The position numbers and the translations under genes are program-made. From Myxococcales bacterium (lineage in GTDB: Bacteria > Myxococcota_A > Polyangia > Polyangiales > JAFGIB01): a stretch of 64,000 bases of DNA. The DNA lies in the NCBI GenBank assembly GCA_029880325.1, contig JAOUOP010000004.1, positions 1 through 64,000 on the forward strand, read 5' to 3'. The notes beneath the pieces are model-generated. The model had not been told where the DNA came from. It saw only the letters and a program-made list of their open reading frames with translations, and made no database searches. This document shows positions 8,579 through 18,895 of this stretch, in pieces (position 1 is the first letter of the stretch; each line of letters begins with the position of its first letter).

Positions 8579-9739
8579 ATGCTGCAGACCCTCGAAGCCA
8601 AGGTCCAGGCCGCCGAGCGCATCTCGCGCGACGAAGCCGCCTGGCTCTTCCACCACGCCGCCGACGCCGACCTCCGACGCCTCTCGGCGAGCGTGCGCGG
8701 CCGCTTCCACCGCCCCGACGAGGCCAGCTATTTGATCATGGCCATCGTCAACTACACCAACGTCTGCGTGGCGCGCTGCGACTACTGCAGCTTCTACCGC
8801 CTGCCGAAGCACCCCGAGGGCTACCGACTGTCTTTCGACGAGGTGGCCCGGCGCATCGACAAGTTGATCGCCCTGGGCGGCACGCTGGTGGGCTTCAACG
8901 GTGGCTTTCACCCCGAGCTAAGGCTGCGCGATTACGCCGAACTCTTCGAGCGCATCCACGCGCGCTACCCCAAGCTCGCCTTCAAGGAGATGACGGTCGC
9001 GGAGTTCATGTACGCCTGCAAGGTCTCGCGCCTGAGCTACCGCGAGGGCGCGCGCATGATGGCCGACGCAGGTACCCAGTGGCTGACCGGCGGCGGTGCC
9101 GAGGTCCTCGACGAGGCATTCCGCAAGCGCCACAGCCCCGGCAAGGGCAGCGTCGAGTCCTTCTACGAGGCCCAGGCCGCGATTCTTGAAGCCGGCATCG
9201 GCTCCACCGCCACCATGGTCATCGGCTTCGACGAGAGCCTCGACGAACGCCTCAATCACCTCGAGCGCCTGCGTCGCTTCCAGGATGACGCCGGCGGCAT
9301 CGAGGGCCAGGGTCTGGCGAGCTTTCTGTGCTGGACCTACAAGGCCTACGGCAGCGAGCTGGGCGGCGAAGAGATCGAAGCCCGCCAGTACCTGCGTTGG
9401 CTCGCCATCAGCCGCATCTACCTGGACAACATCGTGCACATCCGCACCTCGGTGCTGACGAAAAACGAAGAAGCCATGCTGGGCCTGCAGTACGGCGCCA
9501 ACGACTTCGACCTGCCCACCGAGGACGAGGTCACCCAAAAGGCCGGCGCCACCATCAGCCACGACTTCGCGCGCCTGCTCGACGCCGCCGAGCACGCCGG
9601 CTTCCGGCCGGTCCACCGCCACGCCTTCCCCAAGCATCCCGTGCCCGGGGCCACCTACGAGCCCACGGGCAAGAGCCGCGAGCAGGTGCTTTCGCCCAGC
9701 CGCGCCCTGGGCGCACGCGCCCTGCCGGTCACGGCCTGA
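8579..9739 (+). CDS. mqnC: cyclic dehypoxanthinyl futalosine synthase (radical SAM)
   Basis: A 386-aa radical SAM enzyme of the MqnC/MqnE/CofH group. The [4Fe-4S]-binding CxxxCxxC is CVARCDYC, followed by SFYRLPKHPEGY, the MqnC-type version of this region. Later segments GGFHPELRLRDY, TMVIGFDESLDERLNHL, ISRIYLDNIVHI and YGANDFDLP also follow MqnC. In the futalosine pathway MqnC cyclises dehypoxanthine futalosine on the way to menaquinone. The ATG at 8579 is preferred; ATG at 8567 and GTG at 8543 are alternatives. The next gene, a HAD phosphatase, follows after 12 bp. MqnE is the main alternative identity. Confidence 0.82.
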   Translation: MLQTLEAKVQAAERISRDEAAWLFHHAADADLRRLSASVRGRFHRPDEASYLIMAIVNYTNVCVARCDYCSFYRLPKHPEGYRLSFDEVARRIDKLIALGGTLVGFNGGFHPELRLRDYAELFERIHARYPKLAFKEMTVAEFMYACKVSRLSYREGARMMADAGTQWLTGGGAEVLDEAFRKRHSPGKGSVESFYEAQAAILEAGIGSTATMVIGFDESLDERLNHLERLRRFQDDAGGIEGQGLASFLCWTYKAYGSELGGEEIEARQYLRWLAISRIYLDNIVHIRTSVLTKNEEAMLGLQYGANDFDLPTEDEVTQKAGATISHDFARLLDAAEHAGFRPVHRHAFPKHPVPGATYEPTGKSREQVLSPSRALGARALPVTA

Positions 9740-9751
9740 AAGCGAAGCACC

Positions 9752-10390
9752 GTGCTGCACGTCGACGCCCTGATTTTCGATCTCGACGGAACCCTCTGGG
9801 ACACCAACGCCATCTGCGCCGAGGCCTGGAATCGGGTGCTTCAGCGCATGGGCATCGAGCGCCCGGCGGTCACCGAAGCCGACATCGCCGGCATCTGCGG
9901 CCGCCCCCATCGCGAGGCCGTGGGCGCCGTGCTTTCTGAGCTCGATGAAGCCAAGCTCGACGCCATCAGTGTCGCGACCGAGCGCGAGGACAACCTGCTC
10001 ATCGCCGAGCGCGGTGGCCGCCTCTACCCGGGCGTGCGCGAGCTCATCCCCGAACTGGCCGAACGCTTCCCGCTGATGATCGTCAGCAACTGCCAGGACG
10101 GCTACATCGAAGTCTTCCTCGAGCAGAGCGGGCTCGACGCGAGCTTCCGCGACCACGAATGCTGGGGCCGCACCGGCAACACCAAGAGTGAAAACCTGCG
10201 CTCGGTGATCGCCCGCAATGGCGTGCGCGCGCCGCTCTTCGTCGGCGACACCGAAGGTGACGCCCGCGCCGCCCGCGACAACGCCGTGCCCTTTGTCTTT
10301 GCGAGCTACGGCTTCGGCGAAGTCGAGGTGTTTGACCTGCAGCTACATCGCTTCGAACAGCTCGCAGGCCGCGTGGCGCCGCTTGGCTGA
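9752..10390 (+). CDS. HAD-superfamily phosphatase
   Basis: A 212-aa haloacid-dehalogenase-like hydrolase of the beta-phosphoglucomutase/phosphoglycolate phosphatase type. Motif I is DLDGTLWDT (nucleophile Asp and general acid Asp), motif II is the Ser in MIVSNCQDG, motif III is the Lys in NTKSENL, and motif IV is FVGDTEGDARAA. A helical cap lies between motifs I and II. It starts with GTG, 12 bp after mqnC, so the two are probably co-transcribed. A role in menaquinone precursor metabolism would be speculation; generic phosphatase or housecleaning activity is equally likely. Confidence 0.88.
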   Translation: MLHVDALIFDLDGTLWDTNAICAEAWNRVLQRMGIERPAVTEADIAGICGRPHREAVGAVLSELDEAKLDAISVATEREDNLLIAERGGRLYPGVRELIPELAERFPLMIVSNCQDGYIEVFLEQSGLDASFRDHECWGRTGNTKSENLRSVIARNGVRAPLFVGDTEGDARAARDNAVPFVFASYGFGEVEVFDLQLHRFEQLAGRVAPLG

Positions 10391-10500
10391 GGGCAGGAGT
10401 TACCCAAGAGTTTCCGTCTCCAGTCGGGGACAGTTCGGGCGCGTTGGCGCGATCGGTCTCCCCTTGATCTCCCTTCCCACCCCTGCATACAGTCGCGCGC

Positions 10501-11133
10501 ATGTCGTTTCAGCGCGTTGGTTTTGGGCTCGTCGCAGCGGTCGCCTTGGTGGCCTGCGGCGGTGATGAAGGTAGTAATGACGGCAACATGCCGACGGGAA
10601 CTGCGGCGGCACCCGCCACGCAGGGGACCGGCGGCACGACCGCGACGCAGACCGGGGCTTCGACGGCCGCGGGCACCGGCGCCACCGAGATGCCGATGCT
10701 GATGTGCCCGGCAGATCAGGGCATCACCAGCTGTGGCGGTGCAGCCTGCGCGCCGGTCGAAGCCAATCTGGCCATGATCTGCATCCAGACCTGCTGCACC
10801 GATACCGGCGCCTGCGGTCAGTTCAACGCGGCCAGCGGCGAAGCCTGTCGCGACGTCTCTGGTGGTAGCGGTCATCAATGCCCCGACGAGATGATCCTCG
10901 GCAGTAGCGTTCCCGGCTGCTGCGTCGACGGCAGCAATAGTTGCGGTGTGCTCGACCTGACGGGTCTGCTCGGTGGTGGCTGTATCGAGCGCAGCATGGC
11001 CGCGATCGTCGCGCCTGGTATCACGGCGCTCAACTGCGACGGCACCACGCCTCCGCCGCCTGAAACCGGCGCGGCCGGTGCGGGAGCGGCCGGTGCGGGT
11101 GCCGCGGGTGCCGCCGCTGGCGCGGGCGGCTGA
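10501..11133 (+). CDS. Cys-rich lipoprotein with low-complexity tail
   Basis: A 210-aa predicted lipoprotein. The signal peptide ends in the lipobox LVAC followed by GGDEG. Residues ~25-65 are a Thr/Gly/Ala-rich linker. A Cys-rich core (about 14 Cys) runs from ~75 to 185, with pairs such as ICIQTCC and GCCVDGSNSC, suggesting a disulfide-stabilised extracytoplasmic domain. The last ~25 residues are Gly/Ala repeats after PPPPE. This architecture is common among myxobacterial surface lipoproteins of unknown role. The ATG at 10501 fits the signal peptide. Confidence 0.75.
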   Translation: MSFQRVGFGLVAAVALVACGGDEGSNDGNMPTGTAAAPATQGTGGTTATQTGASTAAGTGATEMPMLMCPADQGITSCGGAACAPVEANLAMICIQTCCTDTGACGQFNAASGEACRDVSGGSGHQCPDEMILGSSVPGCCVDGSNSCGVLDLTGLLGGGCIERSMAAIVAPGITALNCDGTTPPPPETGAAGAGAAGAGAAGAAAGAGG

Positions 11134-11166
11134 TCCCCCCGCGTGCACGCTCGGCCTGGACCCCGC

Positions 11167-11625
11167 TTGCGTTTGCCGCGGCGCGTCTGGTCGCTTCTGC
11201 CACTGCTGGCATCGGCGGCCCTGGCGATCGCCGCCTGCGGTGACGACGGCGCGGGCAACGACCAGGCCTAAGCTAGCGTTTCCAATTCAGGCGCCTCGAC
11301 CCCGGGCAGCGACGCCGGCACCGCCGCTGCAAACCCCTCCGAACCCACCACCCCCGTCTGCGACGCCGACGGCGGCGACGCCCCCGTGGCCGCCCCCGTC
11401 CTCGTCGCCAACCTGCGCGGCCAGACCAGCTGGTACGCCTCGCCCATCGTCGCCGACCTCGACGCCGACGGCAGCCGCGAGCTGATCGCTCGCTACTGCG
11501 CCCTCTTCGTCCAGACCTTCGATCACGGCATGGACGTCTTTCGTAGCCCAGGTTCGGGCGACGCTTGCGTGCTGTGGCCGACGGCCCGCGGCGGCCCCCT
11601 GCGCACCGGCGCGCCTTCTTTCTAG
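11167..11625 (+). pseudogene. lipoprotein with VCBS/FG-GAP-like start, stopped by TAA and truncated
   Basis: Reading from TTG at 11167 gives a lipoprotein signal peptide ending in IAAC, then GDDGAGNDQA and a TAA at 11269-11271. The same frame stays open to 11625 and encodes a Ser/Gly/Thr linker followed by LVANLRGQTSWYASPIVADL and an Asp-rich loop DLDADGSRELI, the opening of VCBS/FG-GAP-type beta-propeller lipoproteins. Such proteins are normally several hundred residues, so the gene has both an internal stop and a lost 3' end. It ends tail-to-tail with the next gene, overlapping it by four bases. Confidence 0.65.
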
Positions 11626-12806
11626 CGAGCTTTTTGGCGCGAACCCCGCAGCCAGCGCAGCCCGCGCATCACTTTCGCCAGCATCTCCACCCGCCAGGCC
11701 ATGCCCGAGTCGCGCACGGCCTGCTCCACGCGATCCCCCATCATCGCCGCCGCTTCTTCCTGGCCCTCGAAGTCGATGGCCTCGAGCGCCAACACCCCGG
11801 CCATCGCCATCACCGCCGCTTCCTGTCGATAGCGATGCCACAGGGCGCGAAAGGGAAAGCCCTCGACGCCGAACTCCACGAGCTTTGCGTGGTAGTGCCT
11901 GAGCAGCTGCTTCTGATGGGCGCGGCGCTGCTCGGGTTGCAGGCCCATGGAGAGGATGCGCGTGACATCGCTGGTGCCGTGGCGCGCGAAGCTGACGCCC
12001 TGCCAGTCGATGACCGCGAAGCGACCGCCTGCCTCGCTGGGAAAGAAGACGTTCTCGGCATGGAGGTCATTGTGGATCAGTGTCAGCGGCGGCTTGAGCA
12101 GGTCGGCCTTCCACTCGTCGCCTTCGAGCACCGAGGCCAGCGCGCGCGCCACCCGCGCCGAAGTGGGATAGGTCTCGCCGAAGTGCTCGAGGAAGGCCGG
12201 CAGGTGCTCGAGGAAGCGCTCGCGAAAGCGGTCGGCAGTAGTTTCATCCACCAGCAGCCATTCCAGTCCCTCGCTGCGATTCCAGAAGCGCGCGTGGTAA
12301 CGGGCCACCTCTTCAAGCACCGTGCGTGCCTGCTGTAGGGTCAAGCCCTCTTCCACCGCTGCCGAAGCCGCCGGCGCCATGTCTTCCAAGAGCAGCACAA
12401 AGCCGCGCCGCTCGGCGTCGTAGTGCGCCAGGTAACAGCGCGGCGTTGAAACTCCAAGTTGATCCGCCAACTCCCGATAGAAGCGCACCTCGCGCTCGTA
12501 GGCGCCCACCTCGGTCATCAAATCGCGAACCGCCTCGCCCTGGCCGGCGAATTTCGCGATCAGCGACGCGGGCGCATCGCCCCTTTCGCCCTCGTAGCGC
12601 AGCGACAGCCGCGCCAGGTAGCCCGCAAAGCCCTTGCCCTCGCCGACGCGCGCGGCCTCGAAGGTCTGCACGCTGCCGCCGCCGAGCACTCCGGCATGGC
12701 GCAGGCAGGCGGTCAGCCACTCGGCGTCGAGTTCATCGAGGGAAAGCGGCACCGCCATGCCGCTGGGCGGGGCTGTGCTGCTCTGCAAGCTGGCGGCGCT
12801 CGGCAT
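11622..12806 (-). CDS. CHK/aminoglycoside-phosphotransferase-like kinase
   Basis: A 394-aa kinase-fold protein of the APH/ecdysteroid-kinase-like (CHK) group. The catalytic loop is LTLIHNDLHAENVFF and the Mg-binding segment is FAVIDWQGVSFARHGTSDV. The N-lobe has a Gly-rich GEGKGFAGYLARL and a candidate ATP-binding lysine in SLIAKFAG. Relatives next to acyl-CoA enzymes are common in actinobacteria and myxobacteria, with unknown substrates. It lies 22 bp downstream of a crotonase gene on the same strand. An internal ATG at 12758 is an alternative start. Confidence 0.8.
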   Translation of the reverse strand: MPSAASLQSSTAPPSGMAVPLSLDELDAEWLTACLRHAGVLGGGSVQTFEAARVGEGKGFAGYLARLSLRYEGERGDAPASLIAKFAGQGEAVRDLMTEVGAYEREVRFYRELADQLGVSTPRCYLAHYDAERRGFVLLLEDMAPAASAAVEEGLTLQQARTVLEEVARYHARFWNRSEGLEWLLVDETTADRFRERFLEHLPAFLEHFGETYPTSARVARALASVLEGDEWKADLLKPPLTLIHNDLHAENVFFPSEAGGRFAVIDWQGVSFARHGTSDVTRILSMGLQPEQRRAHQKQLLRHYHAKLVEFGVEGFPFRALWHRYRQEAAVMAMAGVLALEAIDFEGQEEAAAMMGDRVEQAVRDSGMAWRVEMLAKVMRGLRWLRGSRQKAR

Positions 12807-12828
12807 GGCAGGGAATCGGGCGGCGACC

Positions 12829-13674
12829 TCAGGGATCCTCGAAGCGCGGCGCCCGCTTCTCCAGGTTCGCCTGCACCGCCTCGGCCTGGTTGGGCGTGCC
12901 GATCAACTCGCGCTGCAACTCCTGCTCCAGCGCAAAACCCTCGGCCACGCTGCCGTAGCCGGTCTCGTTGAAGAGGCGCTTGGCGTTCCGAATCGCATGG
13001 GGCGACTTGCTGGCGATTTCCCGCGCCATGGCCGTGGCCGCGGCCAGCGGGTCGTCGACCACGTGCGTGGCCAGGCCCAGGGCGAGCGCCTCTTCGGCCT
13101 CCGCGACGCGCCCGGTGAACGCCAGCTCCTTGGCCACATCCAGCCGTACCAGGCGCCGGAGGGTTTGAGTGCCGCTCATGTCCGGCACCAGGCCCCACTT
13201 GATCTCCATCACCGACAGCTTGGTCCCCGGCGCCAAAAAACGAATGTCGGCGCCGAGCGCGATCTGCAGGCCGCCCCCGTAGGCGAAGCCGTGCACCGCC
13301 GCGATCACGGGCACCGGCACCTCCTGCCAGACCCAACCGGCGCGCTGGGCGCGGTTGGCGGGGCTCTGGGCCTCGCGGCTCAGGACTTCATGGGTCTGTT
13401 GGGCCTGCTGCGCTTGCTCTGCCTTGGCCTGAACCGGCGCCTCGCCCCGCCCCGCCATGGCCGCGAAGCTCTGGAAGTCGAGGCCCGCGCAAAAGGCACG
13501 CCCCGCGCCGCTGAGCACGACCGCCCGCACGCTGTTGTCGGCGGCGATGGCGTCACCGGCCTCGGAAAGCGCACTGAACATGGCACCGTCGATGGCGTTG
13601 AGCTTGTCGGCCCGGTTCAAGCGAACCTGGGCCACCCCCTCTTCGATTTCGATCGTGACCCGCTGCTCCGACAT
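12829..13674 (-). CDS. crotonase / enoyl-CoA hydratase family protein
   Basis: A 281-aa crotonase-superfamily enzyme. The acyl-CoA pocket motif is GRAFCAGLDFQSF, the oxyanion-hole segment is VHGFAYGGGLQIALGADIRF, and EIKWGLVPDMSGTQTLRRLV is the usual conserved stretch near the catalytic acid. The A/G-rich end AIRNAKRLFNETG is also typical. The predicted activity is hydration or isomerisation of an enoyl-CoA thioester in the cytoplasm. It sits between lepA (25 bp upstream) and the CHK-type kinase (22 bp downstream), so the three are likely one transcript. Confidence 0.88.
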   Translation of the reverse strand: MSEQRVTIEIEEGVAQVRLNRADKLNAIDGAMFSALSEAGDAIAADNSVRAVVLSGAGRAFCAGLDFQSFAAMAGRGEAPVQAKAEQAQQAQQTHEVLSREAQSPANRAQRAGWVWQEVPVPVIAAVHGFAYGGGLQIALGADIRFLAPGTKLSVMEIKWGLVPDMSGTQTLRRLVRLDVAKELAFTGRVAEAEEALALGLATHVVDDPLAAATAMAREIASKSPHAIRNAKRLFNETGYGSVAEGFALEQELQRELIGTPNQAEAVQANLEKRAPRFEDP

Positions 13675-13699
13675 GGCGCGCTCCCTTCTCGCGAAGTTT

Positions 13700-15502
<1,803 letters not shown>

Positions 15503-15601
15503 GATGTGGCGGCCACAGCGGTGTCGCTGAAGGCGGCACGACGCCTTAGCACCATTGAAGCGACGGTGCGACAGCCCGCGGGCGCCGATCGACGCAGCGC
15601 G

Positions 15602-15793
15602 CTACTTATTGTCGCCTGCGCCGGCCAGCGACAGCTGACCGGGCAACTCGGCCGCGTGGCGTTCGAGGACCAGATCGATACCTTCGCGGATGTACACGGC
15701 CACCGGAACCTTGGTGCGTTCGTGCAAGAGCTTGAGGCGCTCGTTCTGTTCCGGGGTGATGTAAATCGTCGTGGAAATCTTCTTGCGAGCCAT
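15602..15793 (-). CDS. CopG-type ribbon-helix-helix protein
   Basis: A 63-aa protein. KKISTTIYITPEQNERLKLL gives the beta strand and first helix, and VAVYIREGIDLVLERH the second helix, of an RHH repressor. It lacks any C-terminal effector domain, so it may be a stand-alone regulator or an orphan antitoxin; no toxin gene is adjacent. A TTGACA-containing promoter lies upstream, with an ATGG/CCAT inverted repeat in its spacer that could be its operator. Confidence 0.75.
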   Translation of the reverse strand: MARKKISTTIYITPEQNERLKLLHERTKVPVAVYIREGIDLVLERHAAELPGQLSLAGAGDNK

Positions 15794-15846
15794 CGTTCGC
15801 TGCCTGGATGGGGTGACGACGCGGCTCTGTGCTGCGTCGTGGCGTG

Positions 15847-15875
15847 AACGTACATGGCACCATACATATTGTCAA
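15847..15875 (-). promoter_or_regulatory. putative promoter of the CopG-type gene
   Basis: On the minus strand a perfect TTGACA (plus-strand 15870-15875) is followed after 17 bp by TACGTT (15847-15852). ATGG and CCAT form a short inverted repeat inside the spacer, where an RHH repressor could bind. The -10 is weak. Confidence 0.45.
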
Positions 15876-15993
15876 ACTCTGAGAGGCAAGCCTGGTGTCG
15901 ACTTGCGGCGGCTGGGTGCTGCTCGTATCCTGGCCACCTCCGGCGCGACAATGGATACCGGCGGCCGCCGAGGCGCCGAAGCGGGAGCCCTAA

Positions 15994-16836
15994 ATGCCCA
16001 GGTGGCTTGCGTTTTTCTTATTAATTTCAGGGGTTTATGCGTCGTGGGGCTGCGGCGGATCGAAGCAAGAGGGCCAGGGCGAGGAAGTCGCCGCCCGCGA
16101 GATCAAGCCCCTGCGCTCCCAACGCTGCGAGGATGGCGACAGCGAAGAGCTGCTCGACGCCAGTGGCGACGGTTACGCCAACGTGCGCCACGTGGTTGAA
16201 AACGGGCGCCGGCGTTGCACCGAGATCGACCTCAACCTCGACAAGCGCGTCGACGTCACGCGCAAGCTCGACGAGTCCGGCAACATCGTCTTCGAGCAGC
16301 ACGACTTCGACTTCGACGGTCGTCTCGATCAGCAAGTCTTCTTCGAAGGCGGCCGCATCGCGCGTCGCGAAATCGACACCAACTTCGATCGCATGGTCGA
16401 CACCTGGGTTTGGTGTGAGGGGTCGCTGGTGGCCAAGCTCGAACGCGACCGCCGCCACACCGGCCGCGTCGACACCTGGGAAGAGTATCAATCGGGCCTA
16501 CTGGCCTCCGCCCGCTACGACGACAACAACGACGGCAAACCCGAGCGCTGGGAGACCTACCGGGCTGGACGTCTCAGCGAAATCGCCTACGACACCAACA
16601 ACGACGGCAAACCCGAGCGTCGCGACGAGATCGACGCGGCCGACGCCGACTCACCGCTCGAGCCCGTCAGCTGCGACGGCGGCAAGCTGCCGGAGCAAGC
16701 CTCCGCCCGTGCGGCTGCGGCCAGCTCGGGGGGTGAAAGCAGCGACGAAGCGGGCGAGTCCGAAAGCGAGTCGGAAGCCGGCGAGGACGGGGCTGACGAC
16801 GCTGCGGGTGACGAAAGCGCGGAGGAAGAGCAATGA
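15994..16836 (+). CDS. lipoprotein with Asp-rich (DxDxDG-like) repeats, first of a pair
   Basis: A 280-aa predicted lipoprotein: signal peptide MPRWLAFFLLIS with lipobox SWGC. Residues ~55-215 contain about seven imperfect repeats built around N/D-D/N-D-G-K/R-x-E/D motifs such as DLNLDKRVDV, DFDFDGRLDQ, DTNFDRMVDTW, DDNNDGKPERW and DTNNDGKPERR. These resemble calcium-binding dockerin/thrombospondin-3-like loops. The last ~60 residues are a Glu/Ser/Asp-rich tail. It overlaps its paralogue downstream by four bases (ATGA). Envelope-located; role unknown. Confidence 0.75.
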   Translation: MPRWLAFFLLISGVYASWGCGGSKQEGQGEEVAAREIKPLRSQRCEDGDSEELLDASGDGYANVRHVVENGRRRCTEIDLNLDKRVDVTRKLDESGNIVFEQHDFDFDGRLDQQVFFEGGRIARREIDTNFDRMVDTWVWCEGSLVAKLERDRRHTGRVDTWEEYQSGLLASARYDDNNDGKPERWETYRAGRLSEIAYDTNNDGKPERRDEIDAADADSPLEPVSCDGGKLPEQASARAAAASSGGESSDEAGESESESEAGEDGADDAAGDESAEEEQ

Positions 16837-17570
16837 CCGGCGCGTGTAGATCGCGATGGGCGCTTTGCCTTCTACTCCTATGGGGCGGGCTCGGCTGCAA
16901 GAGCGGCCCAGAGGGCAAAGCCGGCGAAAACATCCGCGCCACGGCCCTCGGCGGTGACGCGCGCGGCAGCGGCAACGAGCGCTGTGACGCCACCAAGCCC
17001 GACCGCGAAGTCACCGAATACGACACCTCCGGCGACAACATCCCGGACGTGCGCAAAGTCTTCCTGAGCATGGGCATGGGAGTCGAAACGCGGCTGGTCA
17101 TGATCTGCCGCGAGACCGACGTCAACGCCGACGGCAAGAAAGACGTCATCCGTTACTTCGACAACGACGGCCGTTCGGTGCGTGAAGAAGCGGACCGCAA
17201 CTTCGACGGCCGCATGGACGTGGCGCAAATCTTCCAGGACGGCCAAATCGTCCGCAAAGAGCTCGACACCAACCACGACGGCAACATCGACGCCAAAATC
17301 TTCTTCGAAGACGGCAAGCCCCAGCGCGCCGAGCGTGACCTGTCGGGCCGCAGCAAGGGCGCCGTCTGGCAGCCCGACCGCTGGGAGTACTACGAAGACG
17401 GCAAAATCGTGCGCATGGGCACCGACCTCGACGGCGACTCCCGGGTCGACCGCTGGGATCGCAACGCCGCCCACAAGACCAAGCACCAGAGCGTCGAAGG
17501 CGTTGCTGACGGCGACGAAGCGGGCGGCGAAGAAGAAGAAGCCGAAGAGCAGGGCGACGACGCCAGCTGA
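16833..17570 (+). CDS. lipoprotein with Asp-rich repeats, second of a pair
   Basis: A 245-aa paralogue of the preceding gene. Signal peptide WALCLLLLWGG with lipobox GLGC. Repeats include DTSGDNIPDVR, DVNADGKKDV, DNDGRSVREEA, DRNFDGRMDV, DTNHDGNIDAK and DLDGDSRVDRW. The C-terminal ~25 residues are Glu/Asp-rich. The ATG overlaps the upstream stop, so the two are translationally coupled and may act together. The repeats suggest metal-stabilised extracytoplasmic loops. No enzyme motif is seen. Confidence 0.75.
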   Translation: MTGACRSRWALCLLLLWGGLGCKSGPEGKAGENIRATALGGDARGSGNERCDATKPDREVTEYDTSGDNIPDVRKVFLSMGMGVETRLVMICRETDVNADGKKDVIRYFDNDGRSVREEADRNFDGRMDVAQIFQDGQIVRKELDTNHDGNIDAKIFFEDGKPQRAERDLSGRSKGAVWQPDRWEYYEDGKIVRMGTDLDGDSRVDRWDRNAAHKTKHQSVEGVADGDEAGGEEEEAEEQGDDAS

Positions 17571-17614
17571 GCCCACTACCGCGGGGGCCTCACAAGTGCT
17601 AGCCCGCGGTCACC

Positions 17615-18631
17615 ATGGCAGTCGAACGCCTCCAGAAGATCCTCGCCCACGCGGGCATCGCCTCCCGGCGCGCGGCCGAGCGCCTCATTGAAGAGGGCCG
17701 CGTGCGCGTCAACGGCCGGCGCGTGCGCGAGCTCGGCTTCAAAGCCGACCCCCACAAAGACCGCATCGAAGTCGACGGCACGCGCATCGTCGCTGAAAAG
17801 CCCGTCTACTACCTGCTCAACAAGCCGCGAGAAGTCATCACCACCCTCGACGACCCCGAGGGTCGCCCCACCGTGGGAGCCCTGCTCAAGCGCGTGCCCG
17901 AGCGCGTCTACCCCGTAGGCCGCCTCGACTACCACACCAGTGGCGTGCTCTTGATGACCAACGACGGCGAAATGGCCCAGGCCCTCTTGCACCCGCGCCG
18001 CCGCGTCCCCAAGACCTACATCGCCAAAGTCAAAGGCCACGTCGCGATCCCTGCCCTTGATGCCCTGCGCAAGGGCGTCGACCTGGGAGAAGGCGAGCAC
18101 AGTGGCCCGGCTGAAGTCTTCGTCGCCAACGAAGAGCGCGGCAACACCTGGCTCCAGATCACCATCACCGAAGGCAAAAACCGTCAAATCCACCGCATGC
18201 TCGAAGGGGTTGGCCACCGCGTCATGCGCCTGAGCCGCGTCGCCTTCGCGGGTCTCACCACCGAAGGCATGCCGCCGGGTGCCTATCGGCCATTGGACGG
18301 CGACGAACTACGCAAGCTCAAACGCGACTACAAAAACCCCGCGCGTCGCAAGCGCGGTGGCCAGGCCGAGCAGGACATGGGCGACGAACTCGAAGTAGCC
18401 GACGAGCCCCGCCCCGCCCGCAAGCGCCGTCCGACCAAGAAAAAGGTCGTCGCCAAGCGTCCCGCGGCTGAAGGCGCCGGTGCAGCGTCGCCGAAAGCCA
18501 AGCGTCCAGCGCGCAAGAAGACAGCGCAGGTGCCGAAGAAAGCCGCGGGAAAAGCCAAAAAGCGCGCTGGTTCGAAGCCGTCCAAGGGCCGCACACCGGC
18601 TCGAAAAAAGTCCCGTGATCAAAGCATTTGA
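17615..18631 (+). CDS. rluB: 23S rRNA pseudouridine synthase, RluB-type
   Basis: A 338-aa RsuA/RluB/E/F-family enzyme. The N-terminal S4 RNA-binding domain is LQKILAHAGIASRRAAERLI, and the catalytic region carries the Asp motif YPVGRLDYHTSGVLL. A further conserved segment is WLQITITEGKNRQIHRML. RluB makes pseudouridine 2605 (E. coli numbering) in 23S rRNA, the expected function. Residues ~240-338 are an Arg/Lys/Ala/Pro-rich tail not needed in the core family, probably disordered and RNA-binding. Its stop codon overlaps the -35 of the tRNA promoter. Confidence 0.9.
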   Translation: MAVERLQKILAHAGIASRRAAERLIEEGRVRVNGRRVRELGFKADPHKDRIEVDGTRIVAEKPVYYLLNKPREVITTLDDPEGRPTVGALLKRVPERVYPVGRLDYHTSGVLLMTNDGEMAQALLHPRRRVPKTYIAKVKGHVAIPALDALRKGVDLGEGEHSGPAEVFVANEERGNTWLQITITEGKNRQIHRMLEGVGHRVMRLSRVAFAGLTTEGMPPGAYRPLDGDELRKLKRDYKNPARRKRGGQAEQDMGDELEVADEPRPARKRRPTKKKVVAKRPAAEGAGAASPKAKRPARKKTAQVPKKAAGKAKKRAGSKPSKGRTPARKKSRDQSI

Positions 18632-18655
18632 CACGCAGCCCAACACGCGTATTCT
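18628..18655 (+). promoter_or_regulatory. promoter of the initiator tRNA gene
   Basis: TTGACA at 18628-18633 and TATTCT at 18650-18655, 16 bp apart, placed 15 bp before the tRNA. The -35 overlaps the rluB stop codon (TGA, 18629-18631). Confidence 0.75.
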
Positions 18656-18669
18656 CCCCCACACTTCGC

Positions 18670-18746
<77 letters not shown>

Positions 18747-18778
18747 AGCCCGTCTCGGACACGCCGAGGCGGGCTTTT
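18747..18778 (+). terminator. Rho-independent terminator after tRNA-fMet
   Basis: A GC-rich stem (AAGCCCGtCTCGG / CCGAGgCGGGCTT) with a short ACACG loop and a terminal T4, directly after the CCA end. Confidence 0.88.
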
Positions 18779-18820
18779 CATTTATGCGGCCGTGGCGTGG
18801 GGGGCCTGCTTCGGCGTCAT

Positions 18821-18873
18821 GTTCAAAGCTCCGGCTCCGTGGACTTGCGTCCACTACACTCGGACCTTTGAAC
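18821..18873. repeat. long imperfect inverted repeat with inner hairpin
   Basis: Outer arms of 13 bp (18821-18833 and 18861-18873, one mismatch) enclose an inner 5-bp hairpin (18840-18844 / 18849-18853). It sits between the tRNA terminator and the 3' end of the toxin-antitoxin pair. There is no T-run, so it may be a factor-dependent terminator or a structured RNA. Confidence 0.55.
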
Positions 18874-18895
18874 AAGCCGGGGTGGTTGGCGGCTC

